Source: an uncultured Bacteroidota bacterium
GTDB taxonomy: Bacteria > Bacteroidota > Bacteroidia > Flavobacteriales > UBA7312
Length of the DNA: 36,545 bases
NCBI GenBank assembly: GCA_902580855.1
Contig: CACHMF010000014.1
Coordinates: forward strand, 1-36,545
Reading direction: 5' to 3'
A program made the position numbers and the translations under genes. Shown here one piece after another: positions 1 through 9,610 of the stretch. The notes beneath the pieces were generated by a model, which saw nothing but the letters and a program-made list of their open reading frames with translations, had not been told where the DNA came from and ran no database searches. Numbering within the stretch: position 1 is the stretch's first letter; every line of letters starts with the position of its first letter.

Positions 1-186
1 AGTGTCATCAAAACATGGTCTCGTGCTTCAATGATTTCTCCTGAAATGGTAGGGCAAACAATTGCAGTACATAATGGTAAACAATTTATTCCTGTATTCA
101 TTACAGAAAATATGGTAGGTCATAAGTTAGGTGAATTTTCGCCAACAAGAAATTTTAGAGGCCACGGAGGAAACAAGAAAAAATAA
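1..186 (+). CDS. rpsS: 30S ribosomal protein S19, 3' end (partial)
   Basis: The window opens inside this gene; 61 codons and the TAA stop are visible. The reading frame starting at base 1 carries the conserved S19 C-terminal half: [12 protein letters not shown], then [11 protein letters not shown], then [23 protein letters not shown]19 sits with S13 in the head of the 30S subunit near the A-site. Its position just before rplV is the universal S10-operon order. The N-terminal third and the start codon lie outside the window. Confidence 0.97.
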   Translation, partial: SVIKTWSRASMISPEMVGQTIAVHNGKQFIPVFITENMVGHKLGEFSPTRNFRGHGGNKKK

Positions 187-204
187 TTAGATAATTATAT
201 CAAA

Positions 205-609
205 ATGGGAGTTAGAAAGAAAAAAAGAGCTGAAGCTTTAAAAGAGGAACGTAAAAACGTTTCTTTCGCAAAGCTGAACAATTGCCCTACCTCTCCACGT
301 AAAATGAGGTTGGTTGCCGACATCATTAGAGGTGAGGATGTAGATAAAGCACTGCACATTTTGAAATTCAACCCAAAAGAGGCATCTTCTCGTTTAGAAA
401 AGCTTTTGTTGTCGGCATTAGCCAACTGGGAAGCAAAAAACGAAGGTGCTCGTATGGAAGATAGTCAACTTTTTGTAAAAGAAGTGACTGTAGACAGTGG
501 TCGAATGTTGAAGCGTATTCAACCGGCGCCACAAGGTCGTGCACATAGAATTAGAAAAAGATCCAACCACGTAACATTGGTTTTGGGAAGTAGAACAGAA
601 GAAAAGTAA
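205..609 (+). CDS. rplV: 50S ribosomal protein L22
   Basis: L22 of 134 residues. It binds 23S rRNA and sends a beta-hairpin into the polypeptide exit tunnel. Visible family motifs are [14 protein letters not shown] near residues 26-39 and the C-terminal hairpin [23 protein letters not shown]. The start ATG lies 18 nt after the rpsS stop. The N-terminus is lysine-rich ([15 protein letters not shown]), as is common in this phylum. It is the fixed neighbour of rpsS and rpsC in the S10 operon. Confidence 0.98.
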   Translation: MGVRKKKRAEALKEERKNVSFAKLNNCPTSPRKMRLVADIIRGEDVDKALHILKFNPKEASSRLEKLLLSALANWEAKNEGARMEDSQLFVKEVTVDSGRMLKRIQPAPQGRAHRIRKRSNHVTLVLGSRTEEK

Positions 610-616
610 TCATATA

Positions 617-1324
617 ATGGGACAAAAGACAAATCCGATAGGTAACAGATTAGGGTACATCAGAGGATGGGATTCTAACTGGTATGGTGGAAGAAACTAT
701 GGAGACAAGATTGCTGAGGACAGCAAAATTCGTCAGTATATTGGCGTGCGTTTAGCAAAAGCTAGCGTGGCGAAAGTGGTTATCGAGCGTACCCTAAAAA
801 TGATCACTATTACAATTCACACAGCTCGTCCAGGAATTATCATTGGTAAAGGTGGTTCTGAGGTAGATAAGCTTCGTGAAGAATTGAAGAAGATTACTAA
901 AAAAGAAGTTCAAATTAACATTTTTGAAATTAAGCGCCCTGAATTAGATGCGCGTTTGGTTGCCGCAAGTATTGCTCGCCAAATAGAAGGCCGTATTTCT
1001 TTTCGTAGAGCTATAAAAATGGCTATTGCCGGAACAATGAGAATGGGTGCCGAAGGAATTAAGGTGAAGATTTCTGGTCGTTTGAATGGTGCGGAAATGG
1101 CACGTTCAGAAATGTTTAAGGATGGAAGAACACCATTACATACATTCCGTGCAGATATCGACTACGCCTTAGAAGAAGCCCACACGACTTATGGTCGCAT
1201 AGGTATTAAAGTATGGATCTGTAAAGGTGAAGTATACGGTAAACGTGATTTATCACCAAACTTTGGTCAACCCAAGAAAGGTGGTGGTAAGGCAGGCGGT
1301 AAGTTTAAGAGAAGAAGAAAATAA
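617..1324 (+). CDS. rpsC: 30S ribosomal protein S3
   Basis: S3 of 235 residues, a component of the 30S head at the mRNA entry channel. The N-terminus [13 protein letters not shown] is diagnostic. The KH domain carries its GxxG loop as GKGG at residues 77-80. The C-terminal S3 domain includes [12 protein letters not shown] and [21 protein letters not shown] basic tail rich in Gly, Lys and Arg follows. It starts 7 nt after rplV, so the two are co-transcribed. Confidence 0.98.
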   Translation: MGQKTNPIGNRLGYIRGWDSNWYGGRNYGDKIAEDSKIRQYIGVRLAKASVAKVVIERTLKMITITIHTARPGIIIGKGGSEVDKLREELKKITKKEVQINIFEIKRPELDARLVAASIARQIEGRISFRRAIKMAIAGTMRMGAEGIKVKISGRLNGAEMARSEMFKDGRTPLHTFRADIDYALEEAHTTYGRIGIKVWICKGEVYGKRDLSPNFGQPKKGGGKAGGKFKRRRK

Positions 1325-1346
1325 CAAAGCATAAAGGTTAAGAGCT

Positions 1347-1769
1347 ATGTTACAGCCAAAAAAGACAAAGTTTAGAAAGATGCAAAAGGGCAGAATGAAA
1401 GGTAATGCCCAAAGAGGTCACCAGTTGGCTTTTGGATCTTTCGGAATTAAGGCCTTGGAAGAAACTTGGATCACATCTCGTCAAATTGAGGCGGCTCGTA
1501 TCGCAGTAACGCGTTACATGAAGCGTCAAGGACAGGTTTGGATTCGCATCTTCCCAGACAAACCAGTAACTTCAAAGCCAGCAGAAGTGCGAATGGGTAA
1601 AGGTAAAGGTGCCCCTGATTATTGGGCAGCTGTTGTACGACCTGGTCGCGTGTTATTTGAGTGCGAAGGTGTGTCGAAAGAAATTGCACAAGAAGCGTTG
1701 AGGTTAGCAGCACAAAAATTGCCAATCAAAACTAAATTCGTTGTCAGAAGAGATTACGTAGAAGAATAA
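1347..1769 (+). CDS. rplP: 50S ribosomal protein L16
   Basis: L16 of 140 residues, close to the usual length. It sits near the A-site tRNA elbow on the large subunit. Motifs seen are [19 protein letters not shown] at the N-terminus, then [11 protein letters not shown], and [15 protein letters not shown], which is the hallmark L16 segment around residues 82-96. It lies between rpsC and rpmC as in nearly all bacterial S10 operons. Confidence 0.98.
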   Translation: MLQPKKTKFRKMQKGRMKGNAQRGHQLAFGSFGIKALEETWITSRQIEAARIAVTRYMKRQGQVWIRIFPDKPVTSKPAEVRMGKGKGAPDYWAAVVRPGRVLFECEGVSKEIAQEALRLAAQKLPIKTKFVVRRDYVEE

Positions 1770-1782
1770 ATAAAAGAGCAAG

Positions 1783-1980
1783 ATGAAACAGTCAGTAATT
1801 AAAGAAATGGCGACTAATGAGTTGGAAGAGCGTCTTGATGAAGAAAAAGCTCGCTTGGAAAAAATGAGAGTAAACCACTTGGTTTCTCCTCTAGAAAACC
1901 CAAAGCAAATCACATTTGCTAGAAAAATAATTGCTCGTATTCTAACAGAATTACGTAGTAGAGAATTGAACGAAGCATAA
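1783..1980 (+). CDS. rpmC: 50S ribosomal protein L29
   Basis: Small helical L29 of 65 residues, located at the tunnel exit and part of the SRP and trigger-factor docking area. It has the typical pattern MKQSVIKEMATNELEERL followed by a long charged helix and the ARILTELRSRE C-terminal segment. It is 13 nt downstream of rplP and 13 nt upstream of rpsQ. Confidence 0.96.
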   Translation: MKQSVIKEMATNELEERLDEEKARLEKMRVNHLVSPLENPKQITFARKIIARILTELRSRELNEA

Positions 1981-1993
1981 TTAGGAAGATAAG

Positions 1994-2245
1994 ATGAGAA
2001 ACCTAAGAAAAGAACGTATCGGTGTCGTAACAAGTAGCAAAATGGATAAATCTATTGTTGTTGCTGTAGAGCGTAGAGAAAAGCACCCTCTTTATGGGAA
2101 GTTCGTAAAGAAGACCAGTAAGTTTACTGCTCATGACGAGAAGAATGATTGTAACGAAGGAGACACAGTTAAAATCATGGAAACACGTCCAATAAGTAAA
2201 AACAAATGCTGGAGATTAGTTGAAATTTTAGAAAGAGTCAAGTAA
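1994..2245 (+). CDS. rpsQ: 30S ribosomal protein S17
   Basis: S17 of 83 residues, an OB-fold protein that binds 16S rRNA early in 30S assembly. It shows [21 protein letters not shown], then [29 protein letters not shown] and [16 protein letters not shown], all family-typical. The start is preceded by AGGAAG, one of the few recognisable Shine-Dalgarno-like stretches in this operon. Only one base separates its stop from rplN. Confidence 0.97.
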   Translation: MRNLRKERIGVVTSSKMDKSIVVAVERREKHPLYGKFVKKTSKFTAHDEKNDCNEGDTVKIMETRPISKNKCWRLVEILERVK

Positions 2246-2246
2246 G

Positions 2247-2615
2247 ATGATACAACAAGAATCCCGATTAAAAGTAGCCGATAACTCTGGTGCAAAGGAA
2301 GTTCTTTGTATTAAGGTGCTTGGCGGTTCCAAAAGAAGATATGCTTCTGTTGGTGATACCATCGTAGTTACGGTGAAAGACTCCATGCCAGCAGGTAATA
2401 TCAAGAAAGGAACAGTAACTAAAGCCGTTGTTGTAAGAACAAAAAAAGAGGTAAGACGATCAGATGGTTCTTACATCCGTTTTGACGACAACGCGTGCGT
2501 ATTGCTAAATCCAACTGGAGAAATGAGAGGTACTCGTATTTTTGGTCCTGTTTCAAGAGAGTTGAGAGATAAGCAATACATGAAAATTGTTTCATTAGCA
2601 CCTGAGGTGCTGTAA
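2247..2615 (+). CDS. rplN: 50S ribosomal protein L14
   Basis: L14 of 122 residues, the standard length. It is at the subunit interface and contacts S12-side elements and silencing factors of the 50[39 protein letters not shown] and [20 protein letters not shown] are the expected blocks, ending in SLAPEVL. The start falls one base after the rpsQ stop, implying translational coupling. Confidence 0.98.
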   Translation: MIQQESRLKVADNSGAKEVLCIKVLGGSKRRYASVGDTIVVTVKDSMPAGNIKKGTVTKAVVVRTKKEVRRSDGSYIRFDDNACVLLNPTGEMRGTRIFGPVSRELRDKQYMKIVSLAPEVL

Positions 2616-2630
2616 ATAAAAGTAATTAGC

Positions 2631-2954
2631 ATGTCTAAGTTACACATTAAAAAAGGAGATACCGTAAAGGTTATTGCTGGAAACTCAAAAGGTTCTGAAG
2701 GAAAAGTAATCGAAGTTTTGATTGCTAAAAACAGAGCAATTGTAGAAGGCGTAAATATGGTATCTAAGCACAGTAAGCCAAATGCTGCCAATCCTCAAGG
2801 AGGAATTGTCAAGCAAGAAGCGCCTATTCACATCTCTAACCTTATGGTAGTAGACCCAAAATCTGGAGAAGCTACTCGTATCGGAAGAAAAAGAGATGAG
2901 AAGACAGGTAAATTAGTAAGATATTCTAAAAAATCAGGGGAGGTAATCAAGTAA
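2631..2954 (+). CDS. rplX: 50S ribosomal protein L24
   Basis: L24 of 107 residues, an assembly-initiating protein at the tunnel exit. The KOW motif is visible as [20 protein letters not shown] (residues 7-26). [19 protein letters not shown] and a basic C-terminus follow. Its TAA stop shares its final A with the ATG of rplE, a one-base overlap. Confidence 0.97.
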   Translation: MSKLHIKKGDTVKVIAGNSKGSEGKVIEVLIAKNRAIVEGVNMVSKHSKPNAANPQGGIVKQEAPIHISNLMVVDPKSGEATRIGRKRDEKTGKLVRYSKKSGEVIK

Positions 2955-3499
2955 TGTTCATACCTAGATTAAAAATAAAGTACACGGAGGAAATCGTACC
3001 AAAATTACGAGAGCAGTACTCCTATAAGTCAGTAATGCAGGTTCCTGTATTAAAGAAAATCTGTATCAACCAAGGGTTGGGTGCAGCCGTAGCTGACAAG
3101 AAAATGGTAGATCAAGCATGTACTGAAATCAGCTCGATTACAGGACAAAAAGCAGTACCTACCTTATCAAGAAAAGATATTTCCAATTTTAAGTTACGTA
3201 AAGGTATGCCGATTGGCGCTCGTGTAACTTTAAGAGGAGAAAGAATGTATGAATTCCTTGAAAGATTCATCACAGCATCGCTACCACGTGTGCGTGATTT
3301 CAGAGGAATCTCTGCAAATGGGTTTGATGGCCGTGGTAACTACAATATGGGTATCAAAGAGCAAATCATCTTCCCAGAAATTGATATCGATAAAGTGAAT
3401 AAAATCACAGGTATGGATATTACATTTGTTACTTCTGCCAATTCGGATGAAGAAGCAAAGAGTTTATTAACAGAATTTGGTTTACCATTTAAAAAGTAA
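2954..3499 (+). CDS. rplE: 50S ribosomal protein L5
   Basis: L5 of 181 residues, a 5S rRNA-binding protein in the central protuberance. Typical blocks are [57 protein letters not shown] and [18 protein letters not shown]. The C-terminus ending EFGLPFKK is also standard. The start overlaps the rplX stop by one base (TAATG). Confidence 0.98.
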   Translation: MFIPRLKIKYTEEIVPKLREQYSYKSVMQVPVLKKICINQGLGAAVADKKMVDQACTEISSITGQKAVPTLSRKDISNFKLRKGMPIGARVTLRGERMYEFLERFITASLPRVRDFRGISANGFDGRGNYNMGIKEQIIFPEIDIDKVNKITGMDITFVTSANSDEEAKSLLTEFGLPFKK

Positions 3500-3502
3500 G
3501 AT

Positions 3503-3772
3503 ATGGCTAAAGAATCAATGAAAGCCAGAGAGGTGAAACGTCAAAAATTAGTTGACAAATATGCAGACAAAAGAGCTGCATTAAAAGCCGCAGGCGATTA
3601 CGAAGGGTTGCAAAAGCTACCTAAAAATGCATCACCTGTTCGTTTACATAACAGATGCAAATTAACTGGTAGACCAAAAGGATATATGCGTCAATTCGGT
3701 ATTTCTCGTGTAACATTCCGTGAAATGGCGAATAATGGATTGATTCCTGGCGTAAAGAAAGCAAGTTGGTAA
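3503..3772 (+). CDS. rpsN: 30S ribosomal protein S14, zinc-free long form
   Basis: S14 of 89 residues in the 30S head. This is the long form that lacks the zinc ribbon. The segment [15 protein letters not shown] contains a single cysteine and no CxxC pair, whereas the roughly 61-residue zinc form has four cysteines. The C-terminus [18 protein letters not shown] is diagnostic. It begins 3 nt after the rplE stop. Confidence 0.97.
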   Translation: MAKESMKAREVKRQKLVDKYADKRAALKAAGDYEGLQKLPKNASPVRLHNRCKLTGRPKGYMRQFGISRVTFREMANNGLIPGVKKASW

Positions 3773-3790
3773 CAATATAATAGATCAGAA

Positions 3791-4183
3791 ATGTATACAG
3801 ATCCAATTGCAGATTATTTAACGCGTATTAGAAACGCAGCAAAAGCAGGCCACAAGGTGGTTACTATACCTGCTTCAAACATCAAGAAGGAAATGAGCCG
3901 TATCTTGATGGAGAAGGGATATATCTTAAACTACAAAGTAGAGGAAGATAACAAGCAAGGAATTTTAAAAATTGCTTTGAAATACAACGGTTCAACTCCT
4001 GCATTTAAGAGTTTAGATCGTATTTCCAAGCCAGGTTTGCGTAAGTACGCAAATCAAGAAACAATGCCACGTGTATTAAACGGTTTAGGTGTTGCTATCC
4101 TATCTACTTCAAAAGGAGTAATGACGGATAAAGAAGCACGCATCAAAAACATAGGTGGCGAAGTATTGTGTTACGTTTATTAA
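3791..4183 (+). CDS. rpsH: 30S ribosomal protein S8
   Basis: S8 of 130 residues, a primary binder of the central domain of 16S rRNA and, in some bacteria, autogenous repressor of the spc operon. It begins [16 protein letters not shown]. The [22 protein letters not shown] block is followed by the C-terminal [19 protein letters not shown] and ends GGEVLCYVY. All of this matches the family. Confidence 0.98.
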   Translation: MYTDPIADYLTRIRNAAKAGHKVVTIPASNIKKEMSRILMEKGYILNYKVEEDNKQGILKIALKYNGSTPAFKSLDRISKPGLRKYANQETMPRVLNGLGVAILSTSKGVMTDKEARIKNIGGEVLCYVY

Positions 4184-4202
4184 AAAGAAATAAATAAAAA
4201 CG

Positions 4203-4757
4203 ATGTCAAGAGTAGGTAAAAGCCCAATTACAGTTCCTCAAGGTATTGAAGTAGTCTTAGGCGAAAACAATGCTATTACTGTGAAAGGACCTAAAGGAGA
4301 GCTTGTAAAAACTTTCCACGCTGATATGATTATCAAAATGGAAGAAAACATTTTGACAGTAGAGCGTCCATCGGATAGCAAAGAGCATAAATCCTTCCAC
4401 GGATTAACACGCGCTTTATTAAACAATATGGTGATAGGTGTTTCTGAAGGTTTTAAAAAGGAATTGGAATTGGTAGGGGTAGGTTATCGTGCAAGTAACT
4501 CTGGTCAAAAACTAGAGATGGCACTAGGTTTTTCTCACAATGTTGTGTTTGAAATCCCATCAGAAGTGAAGATTGAAACTCAATCTGAGAAAGGTAAAAA
4601 TCCAATCATTACACTCACTTCTGCGGATAACCAATTATTAGGAGCTGTAGCCGCTAAAATTCGTTCGTTGAGAAAACCCGAACCATACAAAGGTAAGGGT
4701 ATCAAGTTCGTTGGTGAGCAGCTAAGAAGAAAAGCCGGTAAAACAGCCGCTAGTTAA
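4203..4757 (+). CDS. rplF: 50S ribosomal protein L6
   Basis: L6 of 184 residues with two tandem L6 folds. The N-terminal copy begins MSRVGKSPITVPQGIEV and has VKGPKGEL. The C-terminal copy includes VGVGYRASNSGQKLEMALG and KIRSLRKPEPYKGKGIKF, the most conserved L6 segment. It lies near the factor-binding site of the 50S. Order rpsH-rplF-rplR is the spc standard. Confidence 0.98.
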   Translation: MSRVGKSPITVPQGIEVVLGENNAITVKGPKGELVKTFHADMIIKMEENILTVERPSDSKEHKSFHGLTRALLNNMVIGVSEGFKKELELVGVGYRASNSGQKLEMALGFSHNVVFEIPSEVKIETQSEKGKNPIITLTSADNQLLGAVAAKIRSLRKPEPYKGKGIKFVGEQLRRKAGKTAAS

Positions 4758-4781
4758 TAACTGAATAATTGCGAAAATAAA

Positions 4782-5123
4782 ATGGCATTTTCTAAAGAAG
4801 CAAGAAGAAATAAAATTAGAAGAAGAATTCGAGCAACGATTTCTGGAACTCCTGAACAACCAAGGTTAGCGATATTTCGTAGTAACAAAGAGATTTACGC
4901 TCAAGTTATTGACGATTTAAGTGGAAAAACTTTGGTTGCTGCATCATCAAAAGGTGCCTCAGGAACAAAGGTCGAACAAGCAGGTGTTGTTGGTAAAGTA
5001 ATTGCTGAAAAAGCAATTGCTGCTGGCATCTCTTCGGTAGTTTTTGATAGAGGCGGTTACCTTTATCATGGAAGAATTAAAGCTTTGGCCGAAGGAGCCA
5101 GAGAGGGTGGATTAAAATTCTAA
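4782..5123 (+). CDS. rplR: 50S ribosomal protein L18
   Basis: L18 of 113 residues, a 5S rRNA-binding protein. It shows [22 protein letters not shown]-type basic N-terminus, then [41 protein letters not shown] and AREGGLKF at the C-terminus. It lies 24 nt after rplF and 10 nt before rpsE. Confidence 0.97.
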   Translation: MAFSKEARRNKIRRRIRATISGTPEQPRLAIFRSNKEIYAQVIDDLSGKTLVAASSKGASGTKVEQAGVVGKVIAEKAIAAGISSVVFDRGGYLYHGRIKALAEGAREGGLKF

Positions 5124-5133
5124 GATATACATT

Positions 5134-5646
5134 ATGTCAGATATCAAAAGAGTAAAAGCAAGCGATATTGAACTAACAGATAAGTTAGTAGGTATTCAGC
5201 GTGTAACCAAAGTAACAAAAGGTGGTAGAACATTCAGCTTCTCTGCAATTGTGGTTGTTGGTGATGGTAACGGAATTGTTGGTCACGGATTGGGTAAATC
5301 TCAAGAAGTAACAACAGCTATAAGTAAAGCGATTGATGCTGCTAAGAAAAACTTGGTAAAAGTACCTGTAATGAACGGAACAATACCTCATGAGCAATTG
5401 GCTAAATTTTCAGGTTCTGAGGTGTTGATCAAGCCAGCTTCTAACGGTACTGGAGTAAAAGCCGGAGGTGCGATGCGTGCGGTATTAGAAAGCGCCGGTG
5501 TCACCGATGTATTAGCGAAATCAAAAGGTTCTTCAAATCCTCATAACCTAGTAAAAGCTACATTTAAAGCTTTAACTGAGTTAAGAGATGCGAGAGCTGT
5601 TGCTGCGCAAAGAGGTGTAAACTTAGATACAGTATTTAACGGATAA
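5134..5646 (+). CDS. rpsE: 30S ribosomal protein S5
   Basis: S5 of 170 residues, involved in decoding fidelity and mRNA entry. The N-terminal double-stranded-RNA-binding-like domain carries [19 protein letters not shown] and [13 protein letters not shown]. The C-terminal domain carries [40 protein letters not shown] and [11 protein letters not shown]. Length and order are standard. Confidence 0.98.
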   Translation: MSDIKRVKASDIELTDKLVGIQRVTKVTKGGRTFSFSAIVVVGDGNGIVGHGLGKSQEVTTAISKAIDAAKKNLVKVPVMNGTIPHEQLAKFSGSEVLIKPASNGTGVKAGGAMRAVLESAGVTDVLAKSKGSSNPHNLVKATFKALTELRDARAVAAQRGVNLDTVFNG

Positions 5647-5657
5647 AAAACATACTG

Positions 5658-5840
5658 ATGGCTAAAATCAGAATAAAACAAGTAAGAAGCAAAATTGGTA
5701 GACCAGAGGATCAAAAAAGAACCATGGTTGCCCTTGGCTTACGTAAAATGAACCAAGTAGTAGAGCATAATGCAACTCCTCAAATCTTGGGTATGGTAAA
5801 AAAAGTAAATCACTTACTTGAGGTTGAAGAAGTTAAGTAA
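5658..5840 (+). CDS. rpmD: 50S ribosomal protein L30
   Basis: L30 of 60 residues, full length for the family. It reads MAKIRIKQVRSKIGRPEDQK at the start, then LGLRKMNQVVEHNATPQILGM, and ends in a short acidic tail. It is dispensable in some phyla but present here between rpsE and rplO as expected. Confidence 0.96.
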   Translation: MAKIRIKQVRSKIGRPEDQKRTMVALGLRKMNQVVEHNATPQILGMVKKVNHLLEVEEVK

Positions 5841-5863
5841 GTAACGAATTAATCAGATTAACG

Positions 5864-6313
5864 ATGGATTTGAGTAATCTAACTCCTGCAAAAGGATCAG
5901 TTAAAAATAGAAAGAGAATCGCTCGTGGTGAAGGTTCCAAAAAAGGTGGCACCTCTACAAGAGGACATAAAGGAGCTAAATCTCGTTCAGGTTACTCTCG
6001 TAAAATTGGGTTCGAAGGTGGTCAAATGCCACTTCAAAGACGTGTACCAAAATTTGGTTTCACGAATCCAAATAGAAAAGAGTATAGAGGTGTGAATTTA
6101 CACACTTTACAAACTTTAGTTGACAACAAGAAAATTAAAGATGCTGTTGATTTAGAAGTACTAATTGCAAATGGTTTAGCGCATAAAAATGACTTAGTAA
6201 AGATTTTGGGTAGGGGTGAGTTGAAGGCAAAACTAAATGTGACAGTTCACGGCTTTTCAGAATCAGCAAAAACTGCTATTGAAGCTGCAGGTGGTACAGC
6301 CACTACATTGTAA
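5864..6313 (+). CDS. rplO: 50S ribosomal protein L15
   Basis: L15 of 149 residues, a late assembly protein. The Gly/Arg/Lys-rich N-terminal extension that threads through 23S rRNA is visible as GSVKNRKRIARGEGSKKG, then TRGHKGAKSRSGYSRKIGFEG and GQMPLQRRVPKFGF. The C-terminal globular part includes VKILGRGELKAKLNVTVHGF. It immediately precedes secY, the classic end of the spc ribosomal block. Confidence 0.98.
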   Translation: MDLSNLTPAKGSVKNRKRIARGEGSKKGGTSTRGHKGAKSRSGYSRKIGFEGGQMPLQRRVPKFGFTNPNRKEYRGVNLHTLQTLVDNKKIKDAVDLEVLIANGLAHKNDLVKILGRGELKAKLNVTVHGFSESAKTAIEAAGGTATTL

Positions 6314-6321
6314 TATTTACT

Positions 6322-7665
6322 ATGAAGAATTTAATCACTACATTAGAGAATATTTGGAAGATTGAGGAACTAAGAAATCGCATCTTAGTAACTCTTGGTT
6401 TTATATTAATCTATCGCCTAGGATCGTTTGTAGTATTGCCAGGTGTTGATCCGACCCAATTAGCTGCATTACAACAACAAGCATCCTCGGGTTTGTTAGG
6501 GTTATTAAATTTATTTACTGGAGGAGCTTTTGCTCAGGCATCTATTTTTGCCTTAGGTATTATGCCATATATTTCTGCTTCTATTGTTATTCAATTGTTA
6601 GGAATTGCAGTTCCTTATTTCCAAAAACTACAACGCGAAGGGGAGAGTGGAAGAAGAAAAATCAACAATATTACGCGTTACTTAACAATATTAATTACTG
6701 CTGGACAGGCACCAGGTTATATTGCTAACCTACAAGCACAATTGCCAGCAGAAGCATTCTTGTTAGGCCCTACAGAGTTTTGGTTATCATCAATAATCAT
6801 CCTTGTAACAGGTACTATGTTTGTGATGTGGTTAGGAGAGAAGATTACAGATAGAGGTATCGGTAATGGAATTTCACTCATTATAATGATTGGTATTATT
6901 GCTGCTTTACCTGGATCTTTGATGGCAGAGTTTGCTACTGCTCTAGAGAGTCAAGGTGGTGGCTTAGTTATGTTCTTGGTAGAAATGGTAGCCTTGCTAG
7001 CTGTAATTTTGGTAAGTATTCTGTTAGTTCAAGGAACACGTAGAATTCCTGTGAACTTTGCAAAAAGAGTAGTAGGTAACAAACAATACGGAGGTGTTCG
7101 TCAGTATATTCCTTTAAAAGTGAATGCATCAGGTGTAATGCCAATCATTTTTGCACAAGCAATTATGTTTATTCCAATCACCCTAGTAGGGTTTTCAGAT
7201 TCAGAGGCATTGCAAGGCTTTCAAGCAGCATTTACTGATTTTGCAGGTTTCTGGTATAACTTAGTATTTTTCTTTATGGTGGTTATCTTCACTTACTTTT
7301 ACACAGCTATTACTGTAAATCCAAAGCAGATGGCTGACGATATGAAGAAAAATGGAGGTTTCATTCCAGGGGTCAAACCAGGTCGTAAAACAGCTGATTT
7401 CTTGGATGATGCAATGTCAAAAATAACACTGCCAGGTTCATTATTCTTAGCGTTTGTAGCTATTCTTCCCGCATTCGCTATGCAATTTGGAGTTAATCAA
7501 GGTTTTGCTCAGTTTTATGGAGGAACATCTTTGTTAATTATGGTAGGAGTAGTGTTGGATACACTACAACAAGTTGAAAGTCACTTATTGATGCGTCATT
7601 ATGACGGATTAACCAGTGGTGGTGGAAGAATAAAAGGTAAATCATCCACAGGGATGATGGGTTAA
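6322..7665 (+). CDS. secY: Protein translocase subunit SecY
   Basis: Central channel of the Sec translocon in the inner membrane, 447 residues with about ten hydrophobic segments. The N-terminal amphipathic stretch contains KIEELRNRILVTLGFILIYRLGS. The SecY signature ALGIMPYISASIVIQLL is near residues 78-94. GEKITDRGIGNGISLIIM and the cytoplasmic loop VQGTRRIPVNFAKR are also present, and PLKVNASGVMPIIFAQ precedes the seventh segment. The start lies 8 nt after rplO. Unlike many bacteria there is no adk gene between secY and map. Confidence 0.98.
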   Translation: MKNLITTLENIWKIEELRNRILVTLGFILIYRLGSFVVLPGVDPTQLAALQQQASSGLLGLLNLFTGGAFAQASIFALGIMPYISASIVIQLLGIAVPYFQKLQREGESGRRKINNITRYLTILITAGQAPGYIANLQAQLPAEAFLLGPTEFWLSSIIILVTGTMFVMWLGEKITDRGIGNGISLIIMIGIIAALPGSLMAEFATALESQGGGLVMFLVEMVALLAVILVSILLVQGTRRIPVNFAKRVVGNKQYGGVRQYIPLKVNASGVMPIIFAQAIMFIPITLVGFSDSEALQGFQAAFTDFAGFWYNLVFFFMVVIFTYFYTAITVNPKQMADDMKKNGGFIPGVKPGRKTADFLDDAMSKITLPGSLFLAFVAILPAFAMQFGVNQGFAQFYGGTSLLIMVGVVLDTLQQVESHLLMRHYDGLTSGGGRIKGKSSTGMMG

Positions 7666-7676
7666 AATCTTTTCAT

Positions 7677-8453
7677 ATGGTTTTTTTAAGAACAGACGAA
7701 GAGATTGAACTTATAAGAAAAAGTTCTTTACTTGTTGCAAAGGCACATGCCGAAGTTGCGAAACTAATTCAACCAGGAGTAACATCTATTGAGTTAGATG
7801 CAAGAGCTGAAGAGTTCATTCGCGATAACGGAGGATATCCGGCCTTTAAAGGATACAATGGGTTTCCAAACTCATTATGTATTTCGCCAAACGAACAAGT
7901 TGTTCATGGCATCCCAAATGATGAACCTTTAGAAGAAGGGACCATCCTTTCAGTAGATTGTGGGGTTTTGATGAACGACTTTTATGGAGACTCTGCCTAC
8001 ACTTACACTATTGGTGAGATTAGCGCAGAAGTTCAACAATTGCTGGATGTAACCAAAGAGAGCTTGTACAAAGGAATTGAACAAGCAATAACTGGAAATC
8101 GTGTAGGTGATATCGGTTTTGCTGTACAACAGCATGCCGAAGAAAACGGATACGGTGTGGTGAGAGAATTGGTTGGACATGGTGTAGGTAACAGCCTTCA
8201 CGAAAGCCCAGAAGTGCCTAACTACGGTAAGCGTGGAACAGGACCCAAACTGCAAGACGGAATGGTAATCGCTATAGAACCAATGATTAATATGGGTATG
8301 CGAAATATTTTACAACATGCAGATGGATGGACTATAACCACAGCAGATAAGAAGCCTTCGGCACATTATGAGCACACTGTAGCAGTTAAAAAAGGTAAAG
8401 CCGATATCTTATCGAGTTTTGAATTTATTGAAGAAGTGTTGAAAAATAAATAA
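7677..8453 (+). CDS. map: Methionine aminopeptidase, type I
   Basis: Removes the initiator Met from nascent proteins. The protein is 258 residues, the size of a type Ia enzyme without an N-terminal zinc extension. The five metal ligands of the pita-bread fold are visible as D94 (SVDCGV), D105 (FYGDSAY), H168 (GHGVGNSLHE), E201 (AIEPMI) and E232 (YEHTVAV). H77 in VVHGIP fits the conserved substrate-side histidine. It starts 11 nt after secY and is followed 3 nt later by infA, matching the common Bacteroidota order secY-map-infA. Confidence 0.98.
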   Translation: MVFLRTDEEIELIRKSSLLVAKAHAEVAKLIQPGVTSIELDARAEEFIRDNGGYPAFKGYNGFPNSLCISPNEQVVHGIPNDEPLEEGTILSVDCGVLMNDFYGDSAYTYTIGEISAEVQQLLDVTKESLYKGIEQAITGNRVGDIGFAVQQHAEENGYGVVRELVGHGVGNSLHESPEVPNYGKRGTGPKLQDGMVIAIEPMINMGMRNILQHADGWTITTADKKPSAHYEHTVAVKKGKADILSSFEFIEEVLKNK

Positions 8454-8456
8454 AGT

Positions 8457-8672
8457 ATGGCCAAACAGGCACACATAGAACAAGATGGAACAATCACTCA
8501 GGCACTCTCTAATGCAATGTTTAGAGTTGAGTTAGAGAATGGTCACATAATTACAGCACATATCTCAGGGAAAATGCGCAAATTTTATATTAAACTATTA
8601 CCTGGAGATAAGGTGAAGTTAGAGATGTCGCCATACGATTTAACAAAAGGTAGAATAACTTATAGATACTAA
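8457..8672 (+). CDS. infA: Translation initiation factor IF-1
   Basis: IF-1 of 71 residues, a single OB-fold that occupies the ribosomal A-site during initiation. It shows [40 protein letters not shown] and [20 protein letters not shown], which are near-universal. It lies 3 nt after map and 4 nt before rpmJ. Confidence 0.98.
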   Translation: MAKQAHIEQDGTITQALSNAMFRVELENGHIITAHISGKMRKFYIKLLPGDKVKLEMSPYDLTKGRITYRY

Positions 8673-8676
8673 TACA

Positions 8677-8793
8677 ATGAAAGTAAGAGCATCATTAAAA
8701 AAGAGAAGTGAAGATTGTAAAATCGTTCGCAGAAAAGGTCGCTTATATGTGATCAACAAAAAGAATCCCAAGTTTAAACAACGTCAAGGTTAA
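8677..8793 (+). CDS. rpmJ: 50S ribosomal protein L36, zinc-free form
   Basis: A 38-residue gene. The translation starts [19 protein letters not shown] and ends NPKFKQRQG, an unmistakable L36. In the zinc-ribbon form the ligands are three Cys and one His. Here only the second ligand (C14) remains, and the other three positions read S11, N27 and F33, so the protein cannot bind zinc the usual way. It lies 4 nt after infA and 15 nt before rpsM, the standard alpha-operon position. Confidence 0.96.
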   Translation: MKVRASLKKRSEDCKIVRRKGRLYVINKKNPKFKQRQG

Positions 8794-8808
8794 TAAAAAC
8801 GAATATAG

Positions 8809-9186
8809 ATGGCTAGAATCGCAGGTATCGATTTACCAAAAAACAAAAGAGGCGTAATTGGCTTAACCTACATCTTCGGAATAGGGTCAACTACAGCTAA
8901 AGAAATATTGGACAATGCAGGTGTAGACCACAATGTAAAAGTGCAAGAATGGAATGATGACCAATTATCTAAGATCCGTCAAATCATCGGTGATGATATA
9001 AAGGTGGAAGGAGAATTGCGTTCAGAAATTCAATTAAATATTAAACGATTGATGGATATCGGTTGTAACCGAGGTATCCGTCATCGTACAGGATTACCAT
9101 TAAGAGGACAAAGGACAAAGAACAATTCTAGAACTCGTAAGGGTAAGCGTAAAACAGTTGCTAACAAGAAAAAAGCCACTAAATAA
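8809..9186 (+). CDS. rpsM: 30S ribosomal protein S13
   Basis: S13 of 125 residues, in the 30S head contacting the P-site tRNA and the 50S central protuberance. It has [20 protein letters not shown] at the start, the helix-two-turn-helix [11 protein letters not shown], then [20 protein letters not shown] and [18 protein letters not shown]. The C-terminal tail is very lysine-rich. It begins the alpha-operon block. Confidence 0.98.
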   Translation: MARIAGIDLPKNKRGVIGLTYIFGIGSTTAKEILDNAGVDHNVKVQEWNDDQLSKIRQIIGDDIKVEGELRSEIQLNIKRLMDIGCNRGIRHRTGLPLRGQRTKNNSRTRKGKRKTVANKKKATK

Positions 9187-9198
9187 AAAAGTTTAATC

Positions 9199-9582
9199 AT
9201 GGCTAAGTCAAATCAAAAGAAAAGAAACGTTAAGGTAGAAGCGATAGGTCAAGCGCATATCCAAGCTACTTTCAACAACATTATCATTTCATTGACCAAT
9301 AATCAAGGTCAGGTTATTTCCTGGTCTTCTGCTGGTAAAATGGGCTTTAGAGGTTCTAAAAAAAATACACCCTATGCTGCTCAAACAGCTGCAGAAGATT
9401 GCGCGCAGAAGGCTTATGAAGCTGGCTTGCGTAAGGTGAAAGTTTTTGTAAAAGGTCCTGGTTCAGGCAGAGAGTCAGCAATCAGAACATTGCATAACAA
9501 TGGTATTGTAGTTACAGAAATTGTTGATGTTACTCCAATTCCTCACAATGGATGTCGCCCACCTAAAAGACGAAGAGTCTAA
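9199..9582 (+). CDS. rpsK: 30S ribosomal protein S11
   Basis: S11 of 127 residues, on the 30S platform near the E-site. Typical blocks are [57 protein letters not shown] and the C-terminal [18 protein letters not shown]. It starts 12 nt after rpsM. Confidence 0.98.
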   Translation: MAKSNQKKRNVKVEAIGQAHIQATFNNIIISLTNNQGQVISWSSAGKMGFRGSKKNTPYAAQTAAEDCAQKAYEAGLRKVKVFVKGPGSGRESAIRTLHNNGIVVTEIVDVTPIPHNGCRPPKRRRV

Positions 9583-9610
9583 TTATTGTTAATTTAGAAA
9601 ACACAGTACA

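Noticed and set aside
1471-2033. Minus-strand ORFs over rplP, rpmC and rpsQ
   Set aside because: They are shadows of well-identified ribosomal genes and have no family resemblance.
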